The notes below the pieces were generated by a model. The model did not search any database. It saw nothing but the letters and a program-made list of their open reading frames with translations, and had not been told where the DNA came from. Made by a program: the position numbers and the translations under genes. A DNA stretch of 64,000 nt from Haemophilus parainfluenzae (GTDB taxonomy: Bacteria; Pseudomonadota; Gammaproteobacteria; Enterobacterales; Pasteurellaceae): the NCBI RefSeq assembly GCF_036288925.1, contig NZ_CP127167.1:434001-498000 (forward strand). The letters run 5' to 3'. Shown here in pieces: positions 54,158 to 64,000 of this stretch. The first letter of the stretch is position 1. The number at the start of each line of letters is the position of its first letter.

Positions 54158-55390
54158 ATGCAACAAAGCAATCGTAGAAAAAAAAGCTTATCAAAACTGA
54201 CCGCACTTTTTGCTTGTGGCTTGCTTGGCTTTTCATCTTTCGCGCAAGGCAACGATCTCAACCAGATTCAAAAACAAATTAAACAACAAGAGTCAAAGAT
54301 CGCTGAACAGAAGCGAGAACAAGCCAAATTACAAGCGAGTCTTAAACATCAAGAAAGCAAAATTAACAGTGTTGTCGGTGAATTACGCGAAACAGAATTA
54401 AGCTTAAAAGAAATTCGCAAGCAAATGGCGGAAACCGAAAAGCAAATCAAGCAATTAGAAAAGCAAGAGCGTGCGCAAAAAGTGAAGCTCGCACAGCAAA
54501 TAGACGCTATTTATCGCTCAGGTGTAAATCCTTCTACCTTAGAAAGAATGCTTTCAGAAGATGCGAAAAAAGCGGAACGCATGAAACTGTATTATCAGCA
54601 CTTAAATCAAGTTCGCATCGATATGATCAACAATCTGAAAGCGACACAAGAGAGTTTAGCGAAACAGCGCGAAGCGATTTCAGGGCAACAAAAAAATCAT
54701 CGCGATCAACTTTCTACGCAAAAGAAACAGCAGCAAGAATTACAAAAAGCGCAGCAAGAACGCCAATCTACGTTAAATGAACTCAACAAAAACTTAACGA
54801 AAGATCAGAATAAGCTGGAAACGTTGAAAGCGAACGAAAATGCCCTTCGCCAAGAAATTCAACGTGCAGAACAAGCCGCTCGCCAACAAGAACAACGTGA
54901 GCGTGAAGCCCTTGCACAGAAAAAACAAGCAGAAGAAAAACGGACCTCAAAACCTTACCAACCAACCGATCAAGAACGTAAGTTGATTAATAGTACCAGT
55001 GGTTTAGGTAGCGCCGCTCGTCAATACAGTCGTCCAGTTTCTGGCCCAACGTTGTATTCCTTTGGCTCAATCCAAGCAGGCGAAGTGCGATGGAAAGGTA
55101 TGGTTATCGGCGCACCAATGGGGACCGCAGTAAAAGCCATTGCAAGTGGTCGTGTTATTCTCGCCGGCCATCTTAATGGCTATGGTTATATGGTGATTGT
55201 GAAACACGGCGATAGCGACTTGAGTCTGTATGGTTTCAACCAAGCGGTATTTGTAAAACAAGGTCAGCTTGTTTCTGCGGGACAAACCATCGCACAAGTG
55301 GGGAATACGGGTGAGCTCTCTAAACCGGCACTTTACTTTGGTATCAGCCGTAAAGGGGTACCTGTGAATCCGGCTGGGTGGATTAAATAA
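54158..55390 (+). CDS. envC: EnvC-like murein hydrolase activator
   Basis: 410 residues. Signal-like start with KLTALFACGLLGFSSFAQG, long coiled coil (residues 35-270) and a C-terminal LytM/M23 domain GEVRWKGMVIGAPMGTAVKAIASGRVILAGHLNGYGYMVIVKHGD..LYFGISRKG. Catalytic zinc ligands of active LytM enzymes (HxxxD, HxH) are missing, as in E. coli EnvC, so it activates amidases AmiA/AmiB at the septum. No clear Shine-Dalgarno precedes the ATG. Confidence 0.9.
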   Translation: MQQSNRRKKSLSKLTALFACGLLGFSSFAQGNDLNQIQKQIKQQESKIAEQKREQAKLQASLKHQESKINSVVGELRETELSLKEIRKQMAETEKQIKQLEKQERAQKVKLAQQIDAIYRSGVNPSTLERMLSEDAKKAERMKLYYQHLNQVRIDMINNLKATQESLAKQREAISGQQKNHRDQLSTQKKQQQELQKAQQERQSTLNELNKNLTKDQNKLETLKANENALRQEIQRAEQAARQQEQREREALAQKKQAEEKRTSKPYQPTDQERKLINSTSGLGSAARQYSRPVSGPTLYSFGSIQAGEVRWKGMVIGAPMGTAVKAIASGRVILAGHLNGYGYMVIVKHGDSDLSLYGFNQAVFVKQGQLVSAGQTIAQVGNTGELSKPALYFGISRKGVPVNPAGWIK

Positions 55391-56232
55391 TGGCAAGGTT
55401 CTTTCAAAGTGCGGTCAAAAATACAATTATTTTTTCAACCGCACTTTTCTCTACTTTTAGTTTTGCACAAGGCAAGCTGGCTATTGTGATCGATGACATT
55501 GGCTATCATCCGAAAGAAGATGCAGAAATTTTAGCGATGCCAAAGGAAATCTCTGTCGCCATCATTCCTGCTGCACCCTATGCCAAAATTCGCAATCAAC
55601 AAGCGAAAACGCAAAATCACGATATTCTCATTCATATGCCGATGCAGCCAATCAGTAATATTAAAATTGAGGAAGGTGGTTTGACTTTAGGGTTATCTGA
55701 AGCGCAAGTAAATGAACGAGTGAAAAAAGCTAAATCTATTGTGCCAAATGCCATTGGAATGAATAATCATATGGGCAGTGCAGCCACAGCCGATGCCACA
55801 TTAATGACCTATTTAATGACCGCACTTCGCGAGCAACATTTATTCTTTTTAGATAGCCGAACGATCGGGAAATCAGTTGCGGGAAAAATAGCAAAAGAAC
55901 AAGGCGTACGTGTATTAGATCGCCATATCTTTTTAGATGACAGTGATAATTTAGTGGATGTGCAACGCCAATTTCAAAATGCAATCCAATATGCACGTAA
56001 ACATGGCACAGCCATTGCTATTGGGCACCCTCGTCCAAATACCGTAGCTGTATTAAAATCAGGAATAAAAAATTTACCCGATGATATTCAATTAGTGGGT
56101 ATAGGCAGTTTATGGCGAAATGAAAAAATCTTGCCACCTAAATCATTTATCTTAATTTTTAATGATATTCCTGCACCAACCTCGGTTGCACCGTTTGAGC
56201 CAATTCCTTTATTACGGGGCGTGCCAAGATAA
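55390..56232 (+). CDS. Divergent polysaccharide deacetylase (YibQ-like), exported
   Basis: 280 residues. Signal peptide ends TFSFAQG; its coding DNA holds two uptake signals in opposite orientation (encoding SAV and TAL). LAIVIDDIGYHPKEDAEIL, ILIHMPMQP, GMNNHMGSAATADATLM and LFFLDSRTIGKSVA match the Polysacc_deac_2 family. The ATG overlaps envC by one base, the usual envC-yibQ pair. Confidence 0.88.
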   Translation: MARFFQSAVKNTIIFSTALFSTFSFAQGKLAIVIDDIGYHPKEDAEILAMPKEISVAIIPAAPYAKIRNQQAKTQNHDILIHMPMQPISNIKIEEGGLTLGLSEAQVNERVKKAKSIVPNAIGMNNHMGSAATADATLMTYLMTALREQHLFFLDSRTIGKSVAGKIAKEQGVRVLDRHIFLDDSDNLVDVQRQFQNAIQYARKHGTAIAIGHPRPNTVAVLKSGIKNLPDDIQLVGIGSLWRNEKILPPKSFILIFNDIPAPTSVAPFEPIPLLRGVPR

Positions 56233-56233
56233 C

Positions 56234-56264
56234 AAAAAAGAGCGGTTGAAAACTGCTCTTTTTT
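56234..56264. terminator. Bidirectional terminator between the deacetylase gene and narP
   Basis: AAAAAAGAGCGGTT / AACTGCTCTTTTTT with a short GAA loop and one G-U-type mismatch. Confidence 0.85.
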
Positions 56265-56280
56265 ATCGTTTTAAACTTGC

Positions 56281-56910
56281 CTATCGACCATTTCGTTCAA
56301 AGAACAAGACAGTTGCCGCAACGCGTGAGTGAACGTTGAGTTTACGAAGTAAATTACGAATATGCACTTTAACTGTTTCTTCAGAAATAAAAAGCTGACC
56401 CGCAATTTGTTTGTTCGATAAACCTGTCGCAATTAAACGTAATACATCCATTTCTCGATCGGTGAGTGAATCAATGGGATCAACCGTATGTTTACGCTCT
56501 AAAAGTAAATTCTTAATCGAATCGCTTAAAATTACTTCACCTTGTGCAATACGTTTAATTTGCTCAAGTAACACATCTGGCTCAGTATCTTTCAATAGAT
56601 AGCCATCTGCACCCGCATCGATGAGCGTGAAAATATCATTTTTCGCATCAGACACAGTTAAGATCAAAATTCGTGCGTCAACACCCTCCGCACGCAACCC
56701 TTTAAGGGTATCTAAACCAGAGAGGCCTTTCATATTCAGATCTAAAATAATTAAATCTGGGGATTCTTGAATCGCAATGGAAATACCTTCTGTACCGCTT
56801 CCTACATCAGCGACAACTTCAAAATTCTCTTCTAATTCCACTAATTGTTTGATACCGCGACGCATCAATGGATGGTCGTCGATAATTAATACTTTTAACT
56901 TTTCTTGCAT
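56281..56910 (-). CDS. narP: Nitrate/nitrite response regulator NarP
   Basis: 209 residues from the ATG at 56910, preferred to the TTG at 56922 because GGAGA lies at correct spacing. Receiver: KVLIIDDHPLMRRGI, phospho-Asp in LIILDLNMKGLSGLD, ILTVSDAKND; LuxR-type HTH DREMDVLRLIATGLSNKQIAGQLFISEETVKVHIRNLLRKL. Controls anaerobic respiration genes. No sensor kinase gene (narQ) is adjacent. Confidence 0.9.
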   Translation of the reverse strand: MQEKLKVLIIDDHPLMRRGIKQLVELEENFEVVADVGSGTEGISIAIQESPDLIILDLNMKGLSGLDTLKGLRAEGVDARILILTVSDAKNDIFTLIDAGADGYLLKDTEPDVLLEQIKRIAQGEVILSDSIKNLLLERKHTVDPIDSLTDREMDVLRLIATGLSNKQIAGQLFISEETVKVHIRNLLRKLNVHSRVAATVLFFERNGR

Positions 56911-57055
56911 AATTTTCTCCAAGAGATGAGAGGGCGCACATTCTATCGCCTGAAGGCGAAAACGTCCACAGCCTTAGATTATTTCTCAATAGATTTTCAA
57001 ACGAGGGATTCTATCGGGATTTTGCCTATCTTCCAATGCATAGTTGCAGATATAT

Positions 57056-57069
57056 TTGATTTATCTCAA
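57056..57069 (-). promoter_or_regulatory. Candidate FNR site upstream of narP
   Basis: TTGAT-TTAT-CTCAA against consensus TTGAT-N4-ATCAA, one mismatch in the half-sites. About 146 bp before the narP start. Low confidence; anaerobic induction would be consistent. Confidence 0.35.
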
Positions 57070-57090
57070 ATCATGCTTGTTTTGATTTAG

Positions 57091-59595
57091 CTAGTCGCAA
57101 GTCCTTTTGCTTTTAAATTTGAACGGCATAATACGCATGCCGCTTTCTGTCGAGTGCAATTGATAAAATTGCGGGTAATTAAAATTCCGTTGCACCATTT
57201 TATACGGATTTTTACAACCTTTCGAGCCGAGTGACTGATAAATCTGGTTCACTTCACGCACTTTATCATCTTTTAAGCCCTCGCATTGACGATAAATCTC
57301 GAGGCGATTCTTTTCATCTAACAAATAAACATTAAAGCTATTATCGGTATTATCTTCAAAGAAGAACTGTAAAAATTCTTCACTAGCAAATAAATCAATT
57401 TCAGGTGGATATCGGCGTGTTTCAGGAATAGTTTCTTTCTCTTCTAACTGAGTTGGTAAAACGTCTTCAAAATTGACCGCACTTTCTTTTCCATCGTCAA
57501 TCGGTTGTAAGCTAATCCCTTTTTCTTCAAAGAAGAATTGCCAGTTTTTCCCAGCCACTCGTAAACGGGAATGCGTTGTTGGGCGACTATCACCTAATTG
57601 AATACTAATGCAACGATTAACCAAGGCACTTACTAAATTTCGTAATGTACGATTATAATGTTTACTGTAACAAAAAATCTGTACAGAACGAGGTTTATTT
57701 ACGCCTTGATAAATTTTATTAGAAAGCACCTTTAAAGCTAGCAAAATCGCATTTTGGCCTTCAAAATGTAAGGTTCGAATTTCATTCCACATATTACGGT
57801 AAGTGAAATCAATGCTACCGACCAAGCTCTGCTCTAATTGACCAAAACTGAATAAATCACTTGGCGAGATATTGGATTTAAGTTCTTCCACTTGTGCTGT
57901 TGGATCATTCACCAAGTTCACCGCAATGAAAAGATCTCGGATTTCACATTGCGAAGAAAGTGCCTCATTTGTCGGTACTTGACCATTTGTATGGGGGAAA
58001 AACAATCGTAAATCAGCGACAAAATTACGTAAAGTGAGTTGGTCGATATTTTGACTAATTAAATGTAAATGCGTTTCTGCCGTCAACAAGCGATTAAAAT
58101 AAGCCCATGAAACAACCTTATTTAAACTTTCCCCATATTCCATTACACGTTCTTTCGAAAACATAATATGATGTGGCGGTTGATTGACCACATACCAACC
58201 ATCTTTAAAGTGTTTATTGCCATGAATTTCAATGAATGTAAGATGATCTTCCGCTAAATTATGCGAAATTTGAGGATTCAGTAGTGTAATTTTACCGGGT
58301 AACTCTTCAAATGCCGTATAAAGTTTACGAGAAAGTACCGTGATATCTTGTGGGATCACGCTAGAATTAATTTTATGTTTGCGTGCAAAATCAACCAGGT
58401 TTCGATAACTCATCATCAAGAAACTCACCAAATTATTGTGACTTTCTTTCACCCGTTTGATTTTCCAAGTTGGGCGTTGGTCCAATTCTTCAATACGTTC
58501 TTTCGACCACCCCCATTCTTGGGCCATCATTTTCATATAAGAAATACGCCAATTTGATGCGTGGTATAATGCAAAATCTTCCGTCGCTTTCACATAAAAA
58601 CAAGAACGCACAAAATCAAGACGCTTAAATTCTGAATGTGCGGTCAAATATTGGCTAATTCTCTCTAAAATCGCAATATAAGGATCGAAATGATGTATAG
58701 CGGTGCTATGGCCAGAAAGCAAATCCTCTTTAAATTGGCGAGCAATTAACTGGGCATTTGGGTATTCTTGGGCATAAGTTTCTAACAATAAGATTTTCAT
58801 CACCGATTTATAAGGCGAATCAATACCTTTATAAAGTTGCCACAAGCTTGCGCCAAAATATTCACTGGCTGAGAATTGCCCTAATCCACCAAAATCCACC
58901 CAATCATTTAAATTAAGCTCACCTGTCGCGACTAAACGCGCAACTTCGGCCTCATATTGCTTTTCATCTTCCACCCACAAGTGCAGCCACAATAATGGTT
59001 TACCCGCAAGGCGTACCGCAGAGCGATAAAATTCTTCCAACAGCAACATATATTGCGCAGAACCACTGTTTTCTTTAGTTAGCGGATCGGAATAACGTTC
59101 GTTACGGAAACGCTGTTGCGTCATTAAATAGAAGTGCATTTCTACATGAAATGTCGATGCCCATTGGCTGATTTTCTTCGTTTTTTCCGCTAAGCGCTGC
59201 TGATCTTGTTTAGACAAATCATCTTGATGGCAGATCCAAATATCTAGATCCGAAGCTGAAGTTTGGCTAATGGAGCCAAAACTTCCCATCACATAAATAC
59301 CTAAAATCGGTGCAAAAACAGCATCAGAATTGACCGCGCTTTGCACACTTTCTGCAAGTTCAGAATGTTCTTTTGAAAGAAAATCTTGCTGATAATTGGA
59401 AAAAATAAAATCGGCGATGCCTGCGGGGGCATCTTCCACATAACCCGGTAGAGTGGGATGATTAAGATGCAACAATAATGGCATCAAAGAGACGATGTGT
59501 CGGAAGGCATCTCCAGAGCCCAATAGTGCTCGCTCCAAACGACGTTTGTCTAGTGCGTCAATACTTTTTCGAGCTTCATTGAGATCGTATTTCAA
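57091..59595 (-). CDS. cyaA: Class I adenylate cyclase, TTG start
   Basis: 834 residues. Catalytic core GIYVMGSFGSISQTSASDLDIWICHQDD (GSxxxxxxSDxD metal site), FHVEMHFYLM; C-terminal regulatory half as in E. coli. The start is TTG at 59595 (AGGAAGCC before it); an upstream in-frame TAG excludes others. E. coli cyaA also uses an inefficient UUG start. Product cAMP works with CRP and, in Haemophilus, competence (with Sxy). Confidence 0.95.
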   Translation of the reverse strand: MKYDLNEARKSIDALDKRRLERALLGSGDAFRHIVSLMPLLLHLNHPTLPGYVEDAPAGIADFIFSNYQQDFLSKEHSELAESVQSAVNSDAVFAPILGIYVMGSFGSISQTSASDLDIWICHQDDLSKQDQQRLAEKTKKISQWASTFHVEMHFYLMTQQRFRNERYSDPLTKENSGSAQYMLLLEEFYRSAVRLAGKPLLWLHLWVEDEKQYEAEVARLVATGELNLNDWVDFGGLGQFSASEYFGASLWQLYKGIDSPYKSVMKILLLETYAQEYPNAQLIARQFKEDLLSGHSTAIHHFDPYIAILERISQYLTAHSEFKRLDFVRSCFYVKATEDFALYHASNWRISYMKMMAQEWGWSKERIEELDQRPTWKIKRVKESHNNLVSFLMMSYRNLVDFARKHKINSSVIPQDITVLSRKLYTAFEELPGKITLLNPQISHNLAEDHLTFIEIHGNKHFKDGWYVVNQPPHHIMFSKERVMEYGESLNKVVSWAYFNRLLTAETHLHLISQNIDQLTLRNFVADLRLFFPHTNGQVPTNEALSSQCEIRDLFIAVNLVNDPTAQVEELKSNISPSDLFSFGQLEQSLVGSIDFTYRNMWNEIRTLHFEGQNAILLALKVLSNKIYQGVNKPRSVQIFCYSKHYNRTLRNLVSALVNRCISIQLGDSRPTTHSRLRVAGKNWQFFFEEKGISLQPIDDGKESAVNFEDVLPTQLEEKETIPETRRYPPEIDLFASEEFLQFFFEDNTDNSFNVYLLDEKNRLEIYRQCEGLKDDKVREVNQIYQSLGSKGCKNPYKMVQRNFNYPQFYQLHSTESGMRIMPFKFKSKRTCD

Positions 59596-59731
59596 GGCTT
59601 CCTACCCATGGCCAAATAACTGGTGTTAATGTATCACTTACCTAATCGGAAATCAAAAATTTAAATGATCTGACTTTTTGCCCTAAAAATGGTAGCATAG
59701 GACACATTTCTATTTAAAATCAGCGGTATTT

Positions 59732-60664
59732 ATGGCAGTACTTAAAACCTTAAAAATTGCGACTCGTCAAAGCCCTTTAGCACTTTGGCAAGCAAATTTT
59801 GTAAAAGATCAATTAGAAAAATTTCACCCAACACTTTCTGTTGAATTAATTCCGATGGTGACAAAAGGCGATGTCATCCTAGATTCCCCTTTGGCTAAAA
59901 TTGGTGGGAAAGGCTTATTTGTTAAAGAGTTAGAAAATGCTTTACTCGAAAAACGTGCCGATATTGCTGTTCATTCAATGAAAGATGTGCCGATGGAATT
60001 TCCAGAAGGTTTGGGCTTAAGTGTGATCTGTAAACGTGAAGATCCGCGCGATGCTTTCGTGTCTAATACATACCGTTCATTAGATGAATTACCCCAAGGT
60101 GCTATTGTTGGGACATCAAGCTTACGTCGTCAATGCCAATTAAAACAATTACGTCCTGATCTTGATATTCGCTCCTTACGTGGCAATGTGGGAACCCGAT
60201 TAAGTAAATTAGATAATGGCGAATATGATGCCATTATTTTAGCCTCAGCTGGCTTAATTCGTTTAGAGCTAGCAGAACGCATTGCCTCGTTTATTGAAGT
60301 GGAACAGTCATTACCGGCTGCTGGGCAAGGCGCAGTAGGCATTGAGTGCCGTGTTGATGATGAAGAAGTGAAAGCATTGCTTGCTCCACTTGCCGATGCA
60401 ACTACGACGACTTGTGTTTTGGCTGAGCGTGCAATGAATACCCGCTTACAAGGCGGCTGCCAAGTACCAATCGGTGGCTATGCGATTGCGCAAAATGGCG
60501 AAATTTTCTTGCGTGCACTCGTCGGAGAAACCGACGGCTCTGCGATTATTCGTGCGGAAGGTAAAAGTGCGGTTGAAAATGCCGAAGCATTAGGCGTGAC
60601 CATTGCTGAACAACTTCTAGCACAGGGCGCAGATAAGATTCTGGCGAAGATTTACTCAGCATAG
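59732..60664 (+). CDS. hemC: Hydroxymethylbilane synthase (porphobilinogen deaminase)
   Basis: 310 residues. [47 protein letters not shown] and the cofactor Cys in [16 protein letters not shown]. Polymerises four porphobilinogen units. First gene of hemC-hemD-hemX-hemY, divergent from cyaA. H. influenzae itself needs haem, so a hemC cluster here fits H. parainfluenzae-like or Aggregatibacter strains; this is weak evidence as some Haemophilus retain late haem genes. Confidence 0.94.
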   Translation: MAVLKTLKIATRQSPLALWQANFVKDQLEKFHPTLSVELIPMVTKGDVILDSPLAKIGGKGLFVKELENALLEKRADIAVHSMKDVPMEFPEGLGLSVICKREDPRDAFVSNTYRSLDELPQGAIVGTSSLRRQCQLKQLRPDLDIRSLRGNVGTRLSKLDNGEYDAIILASAGLIRLELAERIASFIEVEQSLPAAGQGAVGIECRVDDEEVKALLAPLADATTTTCVLAERAMNTRLQGGCQVPIGGYAIAQNGEIFLRALVGETDGSAIIRAEGKSAVENAEALGVTIAEQLLAQGADKILAKIYSA

Positions 60665-60673
60665 GAAATTACC

Positions 60674-61435
60674 ATGGCCGTACTAGTTACTCGCCCGGAT
60701 GAACGAGGAAAAGCCCTAGTTGACCAGCTGAATCAAGCCGGTGTGGTTGCCTTGCATTTGCCTTTGCTTTCTATTGAAGCGAGTGCTGAATTGGCTCAAT
60801 TACCGACGAAACTTAATCAGCTAAAAAGTGGTGATTATGTGTTTTTGGTTTCAAAAAGTGCGGTCGATTTTGCGGATAAAACCCTGAAAGATATTGGCTT
60901 TAGCTGGCGTCAAGATTTACAATACTTTACAGTTGGACATAGAACGGCACAGCATTTTTCCTGTCAAACTGAATGTACTGTTCGTTATCCAATCACGTCG
61001 GAAAATACTGAAGGTGTATTAAATTTACCGCAAATGGCAGAATTAACAGATAAAAACTTGTTAATTTTACGTGGCAACGGTGGACGAGAATTATTACGCG
61101 AACAAGCAACACTACGCGGTGCAACTGTTGAGACAGTCGAATGTTACCAACGAGTACCGATTAGTTATAACAACGAAGAGCAGACCAGTATTTGTATTCG
61201 TTCCGGTGTACAAACCTTGGTGGTCACAAGCCTTGAAATTTTGCAGGCGTTAATCGAATTTGTACCTGAAAATGAACAAAGTTGGCTAAAAAATTGCTGT
61301 TTAGTCACGGTAAGTCAACGCATTGCGGATGTTGCAATACAACAAGGTTGGCATCATGTGGTGGTTTCCGCCGGTGCGGATAATCAAAGTTTACTTAATA
61401 CCTTACTAAATGAAGTAACTCCCCTTTCTCACTAA
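60674..61435 (+). CDS. hemD: Uroporphyrinogen-III synthase
   Basis: 253 residues. AVLVTRPDERGKALVDQLNQAG start, LVSKSAVDFADKTL, ILRGNGGRELLREQATLRGATVETVECYQRVP, TSLEILQALIEF. Cyclises hydroxymethylbilane. Nine bp from hemC. Confidence 0.9.
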   Translation: MAVLVTRPDERGKALVDQLNQAGVVALHLPLLSIEASAELAQLPTKLNQLKSGDYVFLVSKSAVDFADKTLKDIGFSWRQDLQYFTVGHRTAQHFSCQTECTVRYPITSENTEGVLNLPQMAELTDKNLLILRGNGGRELLREQATLRGATVETVECYQRVPISYNNEEQTSICIRSGVQTLVVTSLEILQALIEFVPENEQSWLKNCCLVTVSQRIADVAIQQGWHHVVVSAGADNQSLLNTLLNEVTPLSH

Positions 61436-61444
61436 GGAAAAGAT

Positions 61445-62743
61445 ATGGCGAAAGAGAAATTAACCCCAGAAACAACAGATGAAATCCAAGCAACAGATGC
61501 AGTGGAAATTCAAACTGAAGATCATGAACCTGTTGCACCTCGTACACAAACAGTTGTGAAGAAAAGTGGTACAGGATTAAGTTTATTGGCTATTCTCATT
61601 GCACTTGGCGTGGGTGGTGCAGGTTATTATTTTGGCCAACAAAAAGTGGATGAATTCCAACAAAAATTGACCGCACTTGAAGCTCAAATTAATAATAAAA
61701 CAGTGGTTTCAGCACCTACTCAAGACGTAAAATTTGATACCACGCAACTTGCTCAATTAGAGTCAGCGAATAAAGCAACGCAAGACAAAATTGCACAAGT
61801 AGAAGAGCTCATCAATGCCAAATCACATGAGTTAGTTGGCTTACAATCACAAATCAATAAAGTGAGCGCGCAAGCTAATGCTCAACAACCTACTGATTGG
61901 TTATTCTCAGAAGCTGATTTCTTGCTCAACAATGCATTGCGTAAATTAGTGTTAGATAATGATGTGGACACATCGGTTTCACTCTTAAAACTCGCTGATG
62001 AAACCCTTGCGAAAGTGAACAACTCACAATCCGCGGCTATCCGTAGTGCTATCAATCAAGATCTGAAACAACTTCTCTCCGTAACTGGCGTGGATCAAAA
62101 TGCGGTCATGCAAAAATTATCACAATTAGCTAATACGATTGATGAGTTACCTGTGTTGGATGTGAATTTCGGTGATGATCAAAATGCAACAAAATTATCA
62201 GATTCCCTGTCTGACTGGGCGGAAAATGCAGAAAAAAGTGCGACCTCATTCTTAAATCACTTTATCCGTATTTCACCGAAACATGGTGCGGATCGCAAAG
62301 AATTATTAGCGCCAAACCAAGATATCTACTTGCGTGAAAACATTCGTTTACGCTTACAATTAGCGATTATGGCGGTGCCTCGTCAGCAAAACGAACTTTA
62401 TAAACAATCTTTAGAAGCTGTTGCATCTTGGATTCGTAGCTATTTTGATACCAATGCTGAAGTGACTCAAAATTTCTTAAAATCAGTGGATGAATTATCT
62501 GAAGTATCCATCTATGTGGATGTGCCAAGCCAATTACAAAGCTTAAGTATGCTTGATAAGTACTTAAATCGTACACCTTTAGATGTTCAAAAAGTGGAAA
62601 TTGAAGCAGAAAAAGCGGTTGATAATTCACCAAGAAAAGAAGAAGTAAAACCAGCACCTGAAGCGAAAGCGGAAGAGCCAAAAGCTGAAGAAAAACCCGC
62701 TGAAGCACCAGCTGCACAACCGGCAACTGAACCCCAACAATAA
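61445..62743 (+). CDS. hemX: HemX-like membrane protein
   Basis: 432 residues. Cytoplasmic N-tail, one TM (TGLSLLAILIALGVGGAGYYFG, about 40-62), a coiled coil and helical periplasmic domain WLFSEADFLLNNALRKLVLDNDVDTSVSLLKLADETL, with Ala/Glu/Lys/Pro-rich tail. Usually fused or adjacent to hemD; despite its name the methyltransferase role is doubtful. 9 bp from hemD. Confidence 0.88.
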   Translation: MAKEKLTPETTDEIQATDAVEIQTEDHEPVAPRTQTVVKKSGTGLSLLAILIALGVGGAGYYFGQQKVDEFQQKLTALEAQINNKTVVSAPTQDVKFDTTQLAQLESANKATQDKIAQVEELINAKSHELVGLQSQINKVSAQANAQQPTDWLFSEADFLLNNALRKLVLDNDVDTSVSLLKLADETLAKVNNSQSAAIRSAINQDLKQLLSVTGVDQNAVMQKLSQLANTIDELPVLDVNFGDDQNATKLSDSLSDWAENAEKSATSFLNHFIRISPKHGADRKELLAPNQDIYLRENIRLRLQLAIMAVPRQQNELYKQSLEAVASWIRSYFDTNAEVTQNFLKSVDELSEVSIYVDVPSQLQSLSMLDKYLNRTPLDVQKVEIEAEKAVDNSPRKEEVKPAPEAKAEEPKAEEKPAEAPAAQPATEPQQ

Positions 62744-62752
62744 GGATAGATA

Positions 62753-64000
62753 ATGTTTAGAGTTCTCTTTTTAATGATCGCCTTACTTGCCGGATTGATT
62801 GCAGGCCCTTACCTCTCCGGTCAGCAAGGTTATGTCAGAGTTGAAACGGCAAACACCGTATATGAAATGTCACTCACCACATTAGTGATTCTCTTTGTAG
62901 TTACACTTGCAGTGATTTATTCGTTAGAGTGGTTGGTGACCCGTTTCTTCCGTTTAAGTAGCAATACCTATAACTGGTTCTCTCGCCGTAAACGCGTGAA
63001 AGCACAGCGTCAAACCCTTGAAGGCTTGATGAAAATGAATGAAGGCGATTATGCCAAAGCAGAAAAACTGATTGGTAAAAACGCAAAACATTCTGCCGAG
63101 CCAGTATTAAATCTGATTAAAGCCGCTGAGGCTGCTCAGCAACGCGGTGATGAATTCAGTGCAAACCGTTATTTAATTGAAGCGACGGAGCTTGCAGGTT
63201 CAGATAACCTGGTCGTTGAAATTGCTCGTACCCGTATTTTATTACAACAAAATAAATTACCGGCTGCGCGTAGTTCCGTCGATAGCTTACTTGAAATGTC
63301 AGATCGCAACAAAGAAGTATTAAAACTTGCTGCTGAAATTTATAGCCGTTCTAAAGCTTATCAAGCTTTAGATGAAATCTTAGATTTAATCGAAGGTTCA
63401 GGCTTATTCTCAGCAGAAGAATTTAAAGCGCTTCAACAAGAAACAGAAAATGGCTTGTTAGATGAGAAAATGAATGAAGAAGGCGTTGAAGGTCTGCTTG
63501 CTTGGTGGGAAGCTCAACCACGCCGCCGTCGCAATGACTTAGAGTTAAAAACCGCTTTAATTCAACGTTTGATTGATTGCAACGACCATGAGTCAGCTTA
63601 TGAATTCACGCTTGAAATTATGAAAAAATTGGGTGATAACACTCCAATCAGCCCTGAACTTTGCACGCAAATCACTCGTTTACAAGCGGAAGATAACAGC
63701 AAACTGCTCAAGTTAGTGGAAAAACGTGCAAAACGTGCCGATGAAAGCCAACGTTGTTGCCTCAATCGTGCATTAGGCTATCTTTATGTGCGTAATAACG
63801 AGTTTGCTAAAGCAGCAGAAGCATTTAAAGAAGTGACTGCTTGCCCAACCGAACTTCAACCAAATGATGTCATGATGGCGTCTTATGTGTTTGAACAAGC
63901 TGGCGACAAAGCAGCAGCGGAAAAAATTCGTCAAGACAGTTTAAAATCAGCCATGTCTATTCAAGATAAACCTGCTGAAATACAAGATGAACCAAAAAAA
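62753..64000 (+). CDS. hemY: HemY-like protein, 3' end outside window
   Basis: 416 codons are present with no stop. ATG at 62753 after [78 protein letters not shown] shows two TM segments, then TPR-like helical repeats ([39 protein letters not shown]). Protoheme IX biogenesis protein of the proteobacterial HemX/HemY pair; not the protoporphyrinogen oxidase of that name. Confidence 0.9.
   Translation, partial: MFRVLFLMIALLAGLIAGPYLSGQQGYVRVETANTVYEMSLTTLVILFVVTLAVIYSLEWLVTRFFRLSSNTYNWFSRRKRVKAQRQTLEGLMKMNEGDYAKAEKLIGKNAKHSAEPVLNLIKAAEAAQQRGDEFSANRYLIEATELAGSDNLVVEIARTRILLQQNKLPAARSSVDSLLEMSDRNKEVLKLAAEIYSRSKAYQALDEILDLIEGSGLFSAEEFKALQQETENGLLDEKMNEEGVEGLLAWWEAQPRRRRNDLELKTALIQRLIDCNDHESAYEFTLEIMKKLGDNTPISPELCTQITRLQAEDNSKLLKLVEKRAKRADESQRCCLNRALGYLYVRNNEFAKAAEAFKEVTACPTELQPNDVMMASYVFEQAGDKAAAEKIRQDSLKSAMSIQDKPAEIQDEPKK

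Noticed and set aside
56911..56922. NarP start at TTG 56922
   Set aside because: The TTG overlaps the GGAGA that serves the ATG at 56910; the shorter protein matches the known NarP length.

Overview
The window is Pasteurellaceae chromosome, most likely a Haemophilus (H. parainfluenzae-like) or close Aggregatibacter relative. The Haemophilus-type DNA uptake signal AAGTGCGGT/ACCGCACTT recurs through the host part, often as inverted pairs at gene ends. The DNA is AT-rich, and short gene blocks match the order I remember from H. influenzae (coaD-waaA-glycosyltransferase; tag-aroE-tsaC-zinc ribbon-ABC-F; tpiA-GNAT-xerC; glpE-DMT-ilvY-ilvC; gpmA/envC-deacetylase; cyaA/hemC-hemD-hemX-hemY). The species call is inference.

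1-25.3 kb, host: 3' part of rep (minus); a small lipoprotein, coaD and waaA (minus); an lgtF-like LOS glycosyltransferase; IS3-family copy 1; hslVU behind a sigma-32-like promoter; aphA behind a CRP-like site; tpiA; GNAT-xerC; a long minus-strand run ABC-F-zinc ribbon-tsaC-aroE-tag-lptD; a LysR regulator flanked by an LLM flavin oxidoreductase and hchA, whose two promoters share one operator-like motif at identical spacing; then glpE, a DMT transporter and ilvY/ilvC separated by a 0.5 kb nested inverted-repeat element.

25.3-49.8 kb, a rearranged transposable (Mu-like) prophage with a P2-type contractile tail. Late genes run leftward from 43.5 to 26 kb: 3' end of gpG, protease/scaffold, capsid, gp35-37, sheath, tube, E/E', tape measure, U, X, D, V, W, J, I, tail fibre, fibre assembly, an NlpC/P60-like protein, Com and a Hin1523-like adenine methyltransferase. 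Early genes run rightward from 43.5 to 49.7 kb: 3' part of the transposase, MuB-like ATPase, small early genes, Gam, ANR protein, GemA, Mor, gp27-like. The modules meet head to head near 43,500. Repressor, ner, transposase N-terminus, large terminase, portal, gpF and most of gpG are absent. The tube gene and gpD each carry a single in-frame TAA. The prophage is almost certainly defective.

49.8-64 kb, host: a membrane-protein gene also broken by one TAA, rluE, a Lys/Ala-rich exported protein, IS copy 2 (inverted), gpmA, envC and a divergent polysaccharide deacetylase, narP, cyaA (TTG start), and hemC-hemD-hemX-hemY (hemY runs off the end).

No tRNA, rRNA or CRISPR array was seen. The most notable items are the two IS copies sitting in the loops of uptake-sequence terminators, the head-to-head prophage junction, the three single-TAA genes, the shared LysR operator, and hidden translational signals in the phage late operon.
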